From NCBI RefSeq assembly GCF_000282595.1, contig NZ_AKIZ01000022.1, positions 124,001-188,000 of the forward strand: 64,000 nt of DNA, given 5' to 3'. The stretch comes from Phyllobacterium sp. YR531 (GTDB lineage Bacteria; Pseudomonadota; Alphaproteobacteria; Rhizobiales; Rhizobiaceae). Made by a program: the position numbers and the translations under genes. The notes below the pieces were generated by a model. The model was not told where the DNA came from and did not search any database. It was given only the letters and a program-made list of their open reading frames with translations. This document shows, piece after piece, positions 28,529 to 38,004 of the stretch (position 1 is the first letter of the stretch; each line of letters begins with the position of its first letter).

Positions 28529-29626
28529 TTAAATGCGCTCTTCAGTCGTGGCATCGAATAACGACGCCATAGCGGGATTGAAGCTCAGGAAAACTTTTTC
28601 GCCAGGCATATAGCGTCTGCCGGAATCAACGCGGACTGAGATCGGTTTGCCGGCAACCTTCAGCCAGACGAGGCTGTCAGCGCCCATCGGCTCGTCGAGG
28701 TCGACAACGGCTTCGCACGACAAACCTTTCTGGCCGGGCTTGTCTGTAATTGCGATATGTTCGGGCCGGAAGCCAAAGATAACATCGCGTTCATTCGTCA
28801 GCTTTTCCTGTGTCTCATACTTTGCCAAGGAAACAGTAAGGTCGGCTGCTGTGAATGAGAAAGCGCCGTCTATTTCCGTAAGCTTGCCTCTCAAAAAATT
28901 CATCGCAGGCGAGCCGATAAAACTGGCAACGAAAAGATTGCGAGGTTTGTTGTAGATGGTCAGTGGCTCATCCAGCTGTTGTATCAGCCCGCCTTTCATT
29001 ACCGCGATCCGATCTGCCAGCGTTAAAGCTTCAATCTGGTCATGCGTGACGTAGATCATCGTATTCGCGAGCTTATGATGCAGGCGTTTAATCTCGACGC
29101 GTAACTCTGAGCGCAATTTAGCATCAAGGTTTGATAGTGGTTCATCGAACAGGAAAACATCCACGTCACGAACGAGAGCCCGCCCGATAGCCACACGTTG
29201 GCGCTGACCGCCAGAAAGCGCAGCGGGTTTGCGCTGTAGCAATGGTTCCAGCTGTAAAATATCCGCTGCGTTAGCAATACGCTGCTGTATCTCTGCCTTT
29301 GCAAGTCCTGCAACTCGCAGGCCGAAGGAAAGGTTCTTCTCTACGGTCATTTGCGGATAGAGAGCATATGACTGAAAGACCATACCTATGCCGCGATCCT
29401 TCGGTTCTTCCCAGGTTACATTCTTGCCTTTGATGAATATTTGCCCTTCGGAGATGTCCAGAAGTCCTGCAATGCAGTTGAGCAATGTTGATTTTCCACA
29501 ACCTGACGGTCCAAGAAGCACAAGAAATTCACCATCGGCTACCTCAATGTTAAGGTCTTTCAAAACACTGACAGAACCGAAACTGACCGAGAGATCTTTG
29601 ATTGAAACGCTGTTCACAATAATCAC
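28529..29626 (-). CDS. Carbohydrate ABC transporter ATPase (MalK/UgpC type)
   Basis: ATPase of a CUT1 sugar importer, 365 residues. It has Walker [10 protein letters not shown] (residues 39-47), signature [18 protein letters not shown] and Walker [18 protein letters not shown]-terminal MalK regulatory TOBE region starts near VFGFRPEHI. The GTG start at 29626 overlaps the upstream permease stop by 4 bp (GTGA); a second GTG at 29617, better spaced from AAGGG, is an alternative. It works with the two permeases and the binding protein just upstream. Confidence 0.93.
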   Translation of the reverse strand: MIIVNSVSIKDLSVSFGSVSVLKDLNIEVADGEFLVLLGPSGCGKSTLLNCIAGLLDISEGQIFIKGKNVTWEEPKDRGIGMVFQSYALYPQMTVEKNLSFGLRVAGLAKAEIQQRIANAADILQLEPLLQRKPAALSGGQRQRVAIGRALVRDVDVFLFDEPLSNLDAKLRSELRVEIKRLHHKLANTMIYVTHDQIEALTLADRIAVMKGGLIQQLDEPLTIYNKPRNLFVASFIGSPAMNFLRGKLTEIDGAFSFTAADLTVSLAKYETQEKLTNERDVIFGFRPEHIAITDKPGQKGLSCEAVVDLDEPMGADSLVWLKVAGKPISVRVDSGRRYMPGEKVFLSFNPAMASLFDATTEERI

Positions 29627-30525
29627 CCTTTGACGGCGCCAGCGGCTATACCTCTGACGAAATATTTGCCTGAGAAAAAATAGACGAGTAGCGGCACGGC
29701 ACCGGTCAGAATGGTGGCGGCCATGTTGACGTTGTATTCCTTCACGCCCTGCGTGGAGTTGACGATGTTATTAAGCTGAACAGTCATTGGAACATTCTTT
29801 GAGCCGGCGAAAATCACACCGAAAAGAAAATCATTCCAAATGCCTGTAACCTGCATGATTACGGCGACAACGAAGATCGGTGCAGATAATGGCACCATGA
29901 TCTGAAAGAAAATACGCCAGAATCCTGCGCCGTCGACGCGCGCGGCCTTGAACAATTCAGTTGGCAGGGAAGCGAAATAATTGCGGAAAAGCAGCGTCAG
30001 AATAGGCATGCCGAAGATCGTGTGAATTACAATGATGCCCGTCAACGTCCCAAAGATGCCAAGCTCACGCGTAATGATCACGAGCGGATAAAGCATAACT
30101 TGATATGGAATGAATGCGCCGAAGAGGAGGATGCTGAAGAATATCTCCGACCCCTTGAACCGCCAGTTTGCCAGTGCATATCCATTAACTGATGCTATCA
30201 GGATCGATACGATCACACTGGGGATCATGATCTTGACGGAATTCCAGAAGCCAACTTTCAGACCTTCACAATAGAGACCCGTGCAGGCGCTCGTCCAAGC
30301 TGTACTCCAAGGCTGGAATGTAATTTCAACAGGTGTAGAGAAGATGTTGCCCAGACGAATTTCTGGCATGCCCTTTAAGGAAGTTACGATCATCACATAG
30401 AGTGGCAGGATGTAATAAAGCGCTGCGACCAGTAGTATGCCGTAGATCATGATGGTCGCTGGAGCGAAGGTTCTCGTCGGGCGCTTACCGCGCGGCTCGG
30501 TCGGTAAAGTGCTGATTGCAGTCAT
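29623..30525 (-). CDS. Carbohydrate ABC transporter permease (MalG type)
   Basis: Inner-membrane permease of the CUT1 importer. ATG 30525 overlaps the preceding permease stop (ATGA) and has GGAGGAAAGC upstream, giving 300 residues; the longer frame from 30561 lacks this. Six hydrophobic segments are evident, and the EAA loop that contacts the ATPase is [20 protein letters not shown]. GtsC-like proteins of glucose/mannose importers look similar. Confidence 0.91.
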   Translation of the reverse strand: MTAISTLPTEPRGKRPTRTFAPATIMIYGILLVAALYYILPLYVMIVTSLKGMPEIRLGNIFSTPVEITFQPWSTAWTSACTGLYCEGLKVGFWNSVKIMIPSVIVSILIASVNGYALANWRFKGSEIFFSILLFGAFIPYQVMLYPLVIITRELGIFGTLTGIIVIHTIFGMPILTLLFRNYFASLPTELFKAARVDGAGFWRIFFQIMVPLSAPIFVVAVIMQVTGIWNDFLFGVIFAGSKNVPMTVQLNNIVNSTQGVKEYNVNMAATILTGAVPLLVYFFSGKYFVRGIAAGAVKG

Positions 30526-31415
30526 TTCTGCTTTCCTCCACGATATTCCATGAGAGCCCAAGGAATGACGATAATCAGAACGGTGGTCAGCATGATTGTG
30601 GAGGCAGCAAGACCTTGTCCAAGGTTCGCCCGCCGGAACATGAATTCGTAGACATATTTGGCAGGCACTTCACTGGCATTGCCGGGACCGCCGCCGGTCA
30701 AAGCCACTACGAGATCATAGACACGCACAATCCCCGTTGAGATTAGTACGATGGTGGTTATGAAAACTGGGCGCATCATGGGAATGACAATGAAAAGATA
30801 TGTTTTCCAGATGGGGATTCCGTCAACACGCGACGCTTTCCAAATGTCTTCGTCAATACCCCGCAAGCCTGCCAGCATAAGCGCCATAACAAGGCCGGTG
30901 CCGTGCCAAAGTCCCGCTATGACAATAGCGTAAATGGCATAACGCTGATTATTGAGAATTGAGAAAGTGAAGGTTTCAAATCCCAAGTCACGGACAACGC
31001 GCTGTATGCCAAATGTTGGAGTGAGTATCCACTGCCAGACAAGCCCAGTGACAATGAATGAAAGTGCATAGGGATAAAGGAAAACGGTTCGGAATGCGCC
31101 CTCAAAACGGATTTTCTGATCCATGAGAGCAGCAAGAATAAATCCGATCACTGTTGAAAAGACCAACGTGAAGATGCCAAAAATACCGAGATTTATGGCT
31201 GATATGTTCCAGCGTGGCGTTGTGAAGAGCCGCGCGTACTGATCAAAACCAACGAAGGTAAGTTCTGGCAGAGATCTCGATGAGGTGAAGGAAAGGACCA
31301 CAGTCCAAAGCGTGCAGCCAATGAAAACAACGAGTACCGTTGCTATCATGGGTATTGCTGCCACTTTGGCATTCAGGTTCTTGAAGATGGTATTGGGGCG
31401 CGTTGTAGCACTCAT
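30522..31415 (-). CDS. Carbohydrate ABC transporter permease (MalF type)
   Basis: First permease of the CUT1 importer, about 297 residues with six hydrophobic segments. The EAA loop reads DEDIWKASRVDGIPIWKTYL. Two ATG codons sit side by side (31418 and 31415); the second is better spaced from GGAG and is used. It overlaps the MalG-type gene by 4 bp and lies 66 bp after the binding-protein gene. GtsB-like in overall appearance. Confidence 0.9.
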   Translation of the reverse strand: MSATTRPNTIFKNLNAKVAAIPMIATVLVVFIGCTLWTVVLSFTSSRSLPELTFVGFDQYARLFTTPRWNISAINLGIFGIFTLVFSTVIGFILAALMDQKIRFEGAFRTVFLYPYALSFIVTGLVWQWILTPTFGIQRVVRDLGFETFTFSILNNQRYAIYAIVIAGLWHGTGLVMALMLAGLRGIDEDIWKASRVDGIPIWKTYLFIVIPMMRPVFITTIVLISTGIVRVYDLVVALTGGGPGNASEVPAKYVYEFMFRRANLGQGLAASTIMLTTVLIIVIPWALMEYRGGKQK

Positions 31416-31481
31416 CATGATCTCCGCCAGACCTGCGTCAGACTCGACATTTTTTGAAGATGCCAGGTCACAGCGAGGTGA

Positions 31482-32726
31482 TTATTGTGCTTGTTCGATA
31501 ATGCTTACGAAGCGTGCTTGAGCATCCTCGACTGTCATGCTGGCGTCCGCGAAGAACTCTTTTGACAGGTCTTCAACCTCAAGCTTTGAATCCGGAGATA
31601 GAAGCTGATTGACGGATGGCACGACGTTGTCGAGCTTGTTAAGCACCGCTATGCCCTTCTTCATGCATGCATTTGCGGCGGCAAGATCGACATCGCCGCG
31701 GATTGGAAGCGATCCCTTCGCTAGATTGAAGGCCACCTGCGTTTCTTTTGAAACAAGCATGCTGGCAAGCTTCAATTGCGCTTTGGTCACTTCAGGATTT
31801 TCATTCTTCGGGAAATAGAACGCATCACCGCCGGTATTGAGGACAGGATTGTTCCCGAGCCCCAGCAAACAGTCATAATCTTTGCCTGCTATTTTGCCGG
31901 CAACACCAAATTCTCCCTGCGCCCAATCACCCATGATCTGTGCACTTGCCTTGCCTCCAATGACAAGACTTGTCGCCTCATTCCACGAGCGCCCGACGTA
32001 TCCCGGATCAGCCAACTCACGTGCTTGGGCATAAGCTTCGAAAACCGCCGTCATCTCGGGGCTTGCTGCAGCGGTAGCGTCTTTGTCACGATAGACTTTG
32101 AGGAAAAGGTCTTTGCCTCCGATTGAAGAAACCATGTCGTTGAAGATGAGATTGACTTGCCAGGCGTCGCCCGTTGCCAAAGGAATAATATCTTTCTCTT
32201 TGAGTTTCGGGCCAGCAGCCACAAACTCCTGCCAGTTTGCAGGCACCGGCACGCCGCCTGCTTTAAATGCCTCAGGATTTACCCACATCCATTGTTCCGT
32301 GTGAATATTGACGGGAACGCAGTAGATTTTACCCTCATACTTACAGGCATCAAAAAGTTTGGAGGGTCTGATAAAATCAGCCCAACCTTCCTTGGTTGCG
32401 ATCTCTGTCAGGTCAGTCATCAGCCCGGCCTTGACCAAGTCTTCTGCATCCCGGCCCGTATTAAGCTGCGTCGCACCCATGGGATTTCCGCCAAGAATGC
32501 GACTGACTATGATCGGAGTCGCTGTGCTGCCGCTGCCGGCGATCGCGCCGTCCACCCACTTGTCGCCACCTAATTTGTCGTAGGATTCAGCCAATACTTT
32601 AGCGGCCGCTGCTTCGCCACCGGCTGTCCACCAATGCGTGACCTCAAGGTCGGCGGCGTTGGCGTTATTTGCAGTTATAAGGATTGTCGAAGCGGCTAAT
32701 GCGGCAAAAGCTGTACTGTAACGCAT
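31482..32726 (-). CDS. Carbohydrate ABC transporter substrate-binding protein (GtsA-like)
   Basis: Periplasmic binding protein of the CUT1 importer and first gene of the operon. ATG 32726 follows GGGAGGAAAAG and gives 414 residues with a Sec signal cleaved after ANA (residue 24); the frame continues upstream to 32786 without a ribosome site. The mature start DLEVTHWWTAGGEAAAAKVL and the MGATQLNTGRDAEDL block resemble glucose/mannose-binding proteins of the GtsA/GlcE group. The candidate LacI operator at 32742-32755 sits immediately in front of the ribosome site. Sugar unproven. Confidence 0.9.
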   Translation of the reverse strand: MRYSTAFAALAASTILITANNANAADLEVTHWWTAGGEAAAAKVLAESYDKLGGDKWVDGAIAGSGSTATPIIVSRILGGNPMGATQLNTGRDAEDLVKAGLMTDLTEIATKEGWADFIRPSKLFDACKYEGKIYCVPVNIHTEQWMWVNPEAFKAGGVPVPANWQEFVAAGPKLKEKDIIPLATGDAWQVNLIFNDMVSSIGGKDLFLKVYRDKDATAAASPEMTAVFEAYAQARELADPGYVGRSWNEATSLVIGGKASAQIMGDWAQGEFGVAGKIAGKDYDCLLGLGNNPVLNTGGDAFYFPKNENPEVTKAQLKLASMLVSKETQVAFNLAKGSLPIRGDVDLAAANACMKKGIAVLNKLDNVVPSVNQLLSPDSKLEVEDLSKEFFADASMTVEDAQARFVSIIEQAQ

Positions 32727-32741
32727 CTTTTCCTCCCAAAT

Positions 32742-32755
32742 CTGAAACGTTACAG
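32742..32755. promoter_or_regulatory. Candidate LacI-family operator O1 (CTGAAACGTTACAG)
   Basis: A 14-bp near-palindrome with central CG, typical of LacI-family sites, 15 bp upstream of the start of the sugar-binding-protein gene. The same sequence with one base changed recurs at 32973-32986. Placement right before the ribosome site suits repression of the sugar operon by the divergent LacI regulator. Confidence 0.7.
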
Positions 32756-33031
32756 GTAGGCTAAACCAAAGTTTCCTGCGGCGCAATTCCCCTTGGCTTA
32801 AAATTTTATGAAGATGGATTTCAGGGCGCGGAATGCAAAAAATCTCATAGAATGAATAATATAAAGGTCTTTTAAGCAGTTTTGTTAATTGCCAAAAGGT
32901 GTTGATTGGGTTTAGGCTGACACGAGAATGCCGAAATCCTTACACAAGAAAATTTCGGATATGTGTCGCTGTCTGAAACGATACAGAAAAGTTGCGCGTG
33001 CTAAGGAGATACTGGAGTTAGCCATAATATA
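32756..33031. other. Intergenic region between sugar operon and its LacI regulator
   Basis: The 305 bp between the two divergent starts (32727-33031) hold two copies of the candidate operator and A+T-rich segments around 32800-32900 suited to promoters. I see no convincing gene or RNA in it. Confidence 0.6.
32973..32986. promoter_or_regulatory. Candidate LacI-family operator O2 (CTGAAACGATACAG)
   Basis: Second copy of the motif at 32742-32755, differing at one central base. It lies 46 bp upstream of the LacI gene, a position suited to autoregulation. The two sites are 231 bp apart, close to 22 turns of B-DNA at 10.5 bp per turn, so a repression loop is possible. Confidence 0.7.
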
Positions 33032-34075
33032 ATGAAGACAAAAGATGTTAACCGGGCTCCAAAAAATGAAATGGTCGAACTACCTGAAGGCGAACGCCCT
33101 ACTTTGAAGACGATTGCCTTTATGGCGGGTCTTGGAGTAACGACTGTTTCCCGTGCTTTAAAGGATGCGCCGGAAATTGGTCGGGCGACTAAAAATCGCG
33201 TACAGCTTATTGCCAAACAGATTGGCTACCGCCCAAACCGTGCGGGGGTAAGACTGCGCACCGGAAAGACCAATGTCATTAGTCTCGTGCTTAATGCGCA
33301 GTCTGAAATTATGGGTCTAACGTCAAATATGGTGTACGGCATTTCAGAGATATTGTCGCAAACGCCCTATCATCTGACCGTTACTCCCTACTCGGTCGAA
33401 AACGATCCGATGCAGCCAATTCGTTATATAGTCGAGACCGGATCTGCAGATGGTATCATCATGTCACGTACCGAGCCTGATGATGCTCGTGTGCGGTATC
33501 TTACGGAACACGGCGTTCCTTTTGCCACGCACGGACGAACTGAAATGGGAATCGAGCATCCATTTCATGATTTTGACAATGAAGCGTTTGCCTTCAAGTC
33601 TGCAAAGAGCTTGCTGTTGAAAGGACGAAACAAGATTGCCATGATGGCAGGTCCAACTTCGGCGGTGACATACCACAGACATCTGGAGCGTGGTTTTTCG
33701 CGGGCTATCGAAGAAGGAAAAGCGCAAGCCATTCTGGTCCCCGATATTGATGTCGACACGTCGCTAGAACGCATTCGCGATCGAACGGAAGAAATCATGT
33801 CCGGGTCCAATCGTCCTGACGGGATTGTCTGTTGTAGCGGAAGTGCAGCTATCGCCTTGGTTGCTGGAATAGAGGCCGCTGGACTTAAGATCGGCAGGGA
33901 TGTCGATCTCGTGTCAAAACAGTCAACTGACGTACTGAGGTGGTTTCGACCCGAAATCATTGTTTTTAATGAAGACATTCGACATGCCGGGCGGGAGTTG
34001 GCACGCGCTGTTTTGCGCCGTATCGACGGCGTAGATGCGAGCGAGTTGCAAAGTTTGAGCTATCCTGAAGAATAG
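33032..34075 (+). CDS. LacI-family transcriptional regulator (first sugar cluster)
   Basis: Probable repressor of the divergent CUT1 operon. In its 347 residues the LacI helix-turn-helix follows a 25-residue leader: TLKTIAFMAGLGVTTVSRALKDAPEIG, then the hinge IGYRPNRAGVRLRTGKTN. A periplasmic-binding-protein-like effector domain follows (VISLVLNAQSEIMG, DGIIMSRTEPDDAR, KIAMMAGPTS, DGIVCCSGSAAIALVAG). AglR/ThuR-type regulators of alpha-glucoside or trehalose uptake look similar, but the ligand is not proven. It is the closest gene to the two candidate operators. Confidence 0.89.
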   Translation: MKTKDVNRAPKNEMVELPEGERPTLKTIAFMAGLGVTTVSRALKDAPEIGRATKNRVQLIAKQIGYRPNRAGVRLRTGKTNVISLVLNAQSEIMGLTSNMVYGISEILSQTPYHLTVTPYSVENDPMQPIRYIVETGSADGIIMSRTEPDDARVRYLTEHGVPFATHGRTEMGIEHPFHDFDNEAFAFKSAKSLLLKGRNKIAMMAGPTSAVTYHRHLERGFSRAIEEGKAQAILVPDIDVDTSLERIRDRTEEIMSGSNRPDGIVCCSGSAAIALVAGIEAAGLKIGRDVDLVSKQSTDVLRWFRPEIIVFNEDIRHAGRELARAVLRRIDGVDASELQSLSYPEE

Positions 34076-34091
34076 TTCACTGTTTCGCGTG

Positions 34092-34126
34092 GTATGGGGG
34101 AATGCTTGAAGTGACATCCCCCATAC
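34092..34126. terminator. Hairpin between convergent LacI gene and ftsK-like gene
   Basis: A perfect 10-bp stem GTATGGGGGA (34092-34101) pairs with TCCCCCATAC (34117-34126) around a 15-base loop. It fills the 55-bp gap between the two convergent stops. No U tract follows on either strand, so it is likely a rho-dependent stop or RNA-end stabiliser serving both genes. Confidence 0.5.
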
Positions 34127-34130
34127 TGAC

Positions 34131-36608
34131 TTAGTTATTCTCGTTCAGTATTTCGCGTTTTCCGACATGGTTGGCAGGGCCTACCAATCCTTCTTTCTCC
34201 ATACGCTCGACGAGTGAAGCGGCACGATTATAACCAATTTGCAGCCGGCGCTGGATATAAGATGTCGAGCATTTTTTATCTCGCAACATGATTTTCACTG
34301 CTTGGTCGTAGAGTTCGTTTCCATCCTCAGAGGCCATGCTCCCCTTATCGAAAACAGCACCCTCCTCGCTTTCGACCTCTTCTTCCTCGGATTCGTCGGC
34401 AGTTACGGTATCGAGATAATCAGGCTGGCCTTGCGCTTTCAAATGCGTGACAATCTGCTCAACTTCTTCATCCGAGACGAAGGGACCGTGAACACGGGCA
34501 ATTCTCCCGCCACCAATCATATGCAGCATGTCGCCCTGGCCTAATAATTGCTCGGCGCCTTGTTCACCTAAAATAGTTCGGCTGTCGATTTTGGACGTGA
34601 CCTGGAAAGAGATACGTGTCGGAAAGTTTGCTTTGATAGTACCGGTAATCACATCAACAGACGGACGCTGTGTCGCCATGATGAGGTGAATACCGGCCGC
34701 CCGCGCCATTTGAGCAAGGCGCTGAATTGCGCCTTCGATGTCTTTGCCGGCGACCATCATCAGGTCTGCCATTTCATCGACGATGATGACAATATATGGC
34801 ATTGCCGTCAGGTCTATTTCTTCCTGCTCATACTCAGGTGTGCCGGTGCCTTTATCGAAGCCGGTTTGGACCGTGCACATTACAGTTTCACCCTTTTCAC
34901 GGGCACTGGCAACGCGGGCGTTGAATCCGTCAATATTACGGACACCGAGCTTCGACATCTTGCGATATCGGTCTTCCATCTCGCGCACGGCCCATTTCAA
35001 CGCCATGACGGCCTTCTTGGGGTCGGTAACGACAGGGGTAAGCAGATGTGGAATACCGTCATAGATTGATAGTTCCAGCATCTTTGGATCGACCATGATC
35101 AGCCGGCACTCATCCGGGGTCAGGCGATAAAGCAAAGACAGGATCATTGTATTGATCGCAACGGATTTCCCTGATCCTGTTGTACCTGCCACCAGCAAAT
35201 GTGGCATCTTGGCAAGTTCAGCAATTACAGGTTCGCCACCGATAGTCTTTCCAAGACATAGAGCCAATTTGAACTTGGTCTTGTCGAAACTGTCGGACTC
35301 GATCATCTCTCTCAAGAAGACCGTTTCGCGTGTCGTATTTGGCAACTCAATGCCGATAACATTCCGACCAGGAACAACCGCAACACGGGCCGATAGCGCA
35401 GACATGGAACGTGCAATATCGTCCGCCAGACCTATCACACGTGAGGACTTTACACCCGGTGCGGGCTCGAATTCGTATAGAGTAACTACTGGACCCGGAC
35501 GGACATGAATAATCTCACCGCGGATGCCAAAATCCTCGAGCACGCTCTCAAGCAAGCCGGCGTTTTGTTCCAGAGTCTCTTGCGAGATTGTAACTGTATC
35601 TTGTGTCGTGGGTTCCTGTAGCAACTCGACTGGCGGTTTTTCGTAGCCAATATGACTCGCCGGTGCCACACGCGTTTCAATACCGCCAACAATCGCAAGG
35701 CGCCTTTGTGGAGCAAGTGTTGGTGTTTGGGTGGGTACAATCTGTGAGGCAGTTTCGCGCTGTTGTACGATCACACGTTGCTGAATAATAGGAGCAGTCT
35801 CAGGCTCCGTAATTACGGCGGCCACGACTGGTTCGATAATTTCTTCGTCTGCAACTTCGATGCCTATCTGTGCCTGCTCAGTGGTGATGGGGCTTGGCAT
35901 TACATTCGGATGATCCGAAATTTCGGAGGTAGAGACTTTTTTGTACTCCATGATACGGAAACGCGCGGTAATCTGGTCGGGGCTGTATTGTATCTTTTTT
36001 GGCTGCACGTAAGCGGATACGATTGGAGCCACTTCGGTCGTCACGCCTATGGTTTCCCAAAATGCAAAATCCGACACATATGCGTAAGCAGAGGTTTCTG
36101 TCCTTTTGATCACGGGTATAGTCGCTGCGGAAATTGCCAGTCCTTTGGCTATCACTGGGGTATGATTGCCAACTGAGGCTGGTAAGCGATCTGGCCTCAC
36201 GTTGGCATGAGTGGTGGATGTTTTGGATACTGCTACTGGGGCTCTTATGGTTGCCGGAACGGTTGTAGGTGCTAGTGAATCCTGTTTTGGCTTTTCTGCA
36301 GAGAGTTCTTTGCCTTTTTGCAATTCGCTATCGGGCGTCCGGGTAAACCGGACGTTTTCAGACAAAGAAAACATGCGCTTCGAAATAGGTGCCATAGCAG
36401 AATCTGGCAGGGTATAACCAGCGCTTTGCAAACGCTCCATGGGATGCGTAGATGCAATTGGCTGCTCAGGTCGACGAACGTTGACCGGAGCGTAAGCAGG
36501 GACCGTTTCTACTTTAGTGGTAGGCTCTATTGCAGGAGATGTAGAATCGACTTCTGTTGCGTCATAGTCATCTGATTTTACTGGGAAATTTGTTCTGGAA
36601 ATATGCAT
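34131..36608 (-). CDS. FtsK/SpoIIIE-family DNA translocase without membrane domain
   Basis: Hexameric DNA pump acting in chromosome segregation. In its 825 residues the motor starts only after about residue 330: alpha/beta core with [21 protein letters not shown], Walker A GTTGSGKS (about 475-482), Walker [24 protein letters not shown] and a C-terminal gamma winged helix ([22 protein letters not shown]) that reads polar DNA motifs. The first 330 residues are Pro/Thr/Val-rich and look disordered; the four N-terminal membrane helices of canonical FtsK are absent. It lies 182 bp downstream of a tail-less ftsZ on the same strand, with a terminator between them. Most likely a second FtsK copy; the gene for the membrane-anchored form would be elsewhere. 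Confidence 0.9.
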   Translation of the reverse strand: MHISRTNFPVKSDDYDATEVDSTSPAIEPTTKVETVPAYAPVNVRRPEQPIASTHPMERLQSAGYTLPDSAMAPISKRMFSLSENVRFTRTPDSELQKGKELSAEKPKQDSLAPTTVPATIRAPVAVSKTSTTHANVRPDRLPASVGNHTPVIAKGLAISAATIPVIKRTETSAYAYVSDFAFWETIGVTTEVAPIVSAYVQPKKIQYSPDQITARFRIMEYKKVSTSEISDHPNVMPSPITTEQAQIGIEVADEEIIEPVVAAVITEPETAPIIQQRVIVQQRETASQIVPTQTPTLAPQRRLAIVGGIETRVAPASHIGYEKPPVELLQEPTTQDTVTISQETLEQNAGLLESVLEDFGIRGEIIHVRPGPVVTLYEFEPAPGVKSSRVIGLADDIARSMSALSARVAVVPGRNVIGIELPNTTRETVFLREMIESDSFDKTKFKLALCLGKTIGGEPVIAELAKMPHLLVAGTTGSGKSVAINTMILSLLYRLTPDECRLIMVDPKMLELSIYDGIPHLLTPVVTDPKKAVMALKWAVREMEDRYRKMSKLGVRNIDGFNARVASAREKGETVMCTVQTGFDKGTGTPEYEQEEIDLTAMPYIVIIVDEMADLMMVAGKDIEGAIQRLAQMARAAGIHLIMATQRPSVDVITGTIKANFPTRISFQVTSKIDSRTILGEQGAEQLLGQGDMLHMIGGGRIARVHGPFVSDEEVEQIVTHLKAQGQPDYLDTVTADESEEEEVESEEGAVFDKGSMASEDGNELYDQAVKIMLRDKKCSTSYIQRRLQIGYNRAASLVERMEKEGLVGPANHVGKREILNENN

Positions 36609-36719
36609 GATGCCTGCGAACGAAACGGGATGAAGTGACCGGAATTGTGCAGCTCTAGAAATAGAAAATGAAGGTTAACAACTCTCTACCGAGTACTGGA
36701 TTCTTGTCACTCAGAACGT

Positions 36720-36754
36720 AAAAAAATATCCCGGAGTTTGATACTCCGGGATAT
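36720..36754 (-). terminator. Rho-independent terminator after ftsZ-like gene
   Basis: Perfect 12-bp inverted repeat (arms 36726-36737 and 36743-36754, loop of 5) followed on the minus strand by six T residues. It lies 37 bp after the ftsZ stop and before ftsK, so the two genes are probably separate or only partly linked transcription units. Confidence 0.85.
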
Positions 36755-36790
36755 CCAAATTAGAAATTCATCGAGCAAATAAAGTCGGCG

Positions 36791-37804
36791 TCAAGCCTGG
36801 CGTTGAAGCAACGCCCCAGATGCATGTGCAGTGTTATTCACGCCGTCAATCCCGGTCGCAACGACCGATACACGGAAAACACCTTCCAGAGCATCGTCAA
36901 ATGTTGCGCCGAGAATAATATTTGCCTGATCATCCACTTCTTCACGGATTCGGGTCGCTGCCTCATCAACCTCAAAAAGTGTCATGTCTCGACCACCTGA
37001 GATTGAGACAAGCACTCCTTTAGCGCCTTTCATTGATTCGACATCAAGCAATGGATTGGCAATTGCCGCCTCTGCCGCTGCCTGAGCGCGCCCCTGACCG
37101 GTACCTTCACCGGTGCCCATCATCGCACGGCCCATATCACGCATCACCGAGCGAACATCCGCGAAATCAAGGTTGATAAGGCCTTCTCTTACCATCAGGT
37201 CGGTGATGCAGGCGACGCCCGAATATAGAACCCGATCAGCAATAGCAAAGGCGTCGGCGAAGGTCGTATTGGCGCTAGCAACACGGAAAAGATTTTGGTT
37301 GGGTATGACGATCAGTGTATCTGCGCTTTCCCGCAATGCCTCCAGGCCCTCTTCAGCCATACGCATACGACGTGTACCTTCGAACGAAAACGGCTTCGTC
37401 ACAACACCTACTGTCAGGATGCCTGCGGACCGTGCGGCGCGTGCAATAACCGGGGCTGCACCTGTTCCAGTACCGCCACCCATACCGGCCGTGACAAAGC
37501 ACATATGCGTGCCTGTCAGATGATCCATGATTTCGTCAATGCTTTCTTCTGCAGCGGCTCGACCGATCTCAGGATGTGAGCCCGCGCCAAGACCTTGCGT
37601 AACGTTCGCACCGAGCTGGATCAATCTGGTCGCTTTCGACATCGACAGTGCCTGCGCGTCGGTATTGGCAACGATAAACTGTGTTCCCTGCAGATTTTCG
37701 CGGATCATGTTGTTAACTGCATTGCCGCCGCCACCTCCAACACCGAACACCGTAATATTCGGCTTCATCTCGGAAATTTCCGGTTTTTGGAGGTTGATCG
37801 ACAT
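36791..37804 (-). CDS. FtsZ paralogue lacking linker and C-terminal peptide
   Basis: Tubulin-like GTPase. In its 337 residues the GTP-binding signature [13 protein letters not shown] is intact (about residues 107-120), as are the early [13 protein letters not shown] loop and the T7 synergy loop [11 protein letters not shown] (about 209-219), so polymerisation and GTP hydrolysis are possible. The protein stops at SGALLQRQA soon after the VSVVATGID strand. The long linker and the conserved C-terminal peptide that binds FtsA and other anchors are missing; canonical FtsZ proteins in this order exceed 500 residues. It is therefore a second, short FtsZ like those in rhizobia, unlikely to tether to the membrane alone. 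Confidence 0.93.
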   Translation of the reverse strand: MSINLQKPEISEMKPNITVFGVGGGGGNAVNNMIRENLQGTQFIVANTDAQALSMSKATRLIQLGANVTQGLGAGSHPEIGRAAAEESIDEIMDHLTGTHMCFVTAGMGGGTGTGAAPVIARAARSAGILTVGVVTKPFSFEGTRRMRMAEEGLEALRESADTLIVIPNQNLFRVASANTTFADAFAIADRVLYSGVACITDLMVREGLINLDFADVRSVMRDMGRAMMGTGEGTGQGRAQAAAEAAIANPLLDVESMKGAKGVLVSISGGRDMTLFEVDEAATRIREEVDDQANIILGATFDDALEGVFRVSVVATGIDGVNNTAHASGALLQRQA

Positions 37805-38004
37805 AGCGCAATCCTTGTTCCGCGCCGCTCAGTGTTCTCGGCGTACAGGTCTAAATCTTAAAACATCGTATCCGGGAGAATCAAAATTGATAACACCCCG
37901 GATGCGGCGGCAAAGAATCAGAAGGAGGTTTGCTGCGCAAGCCCTGAATCGGTCACTTATCGTATCGCCGATGTTTTTCTCGGTATTGTATACCGGGCAT
38001 GGGT

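Noticed and set aside
26581-34075. Naming the first sugar cluster thuEFGKAB (trehalose)
   Set aside because: The importer and Gfo/Idh gene fit loosely, but the accessory gene is a TIM-barrel isomerase rather than a ThuA-type protein, and the binding protein looks GtsA-like.
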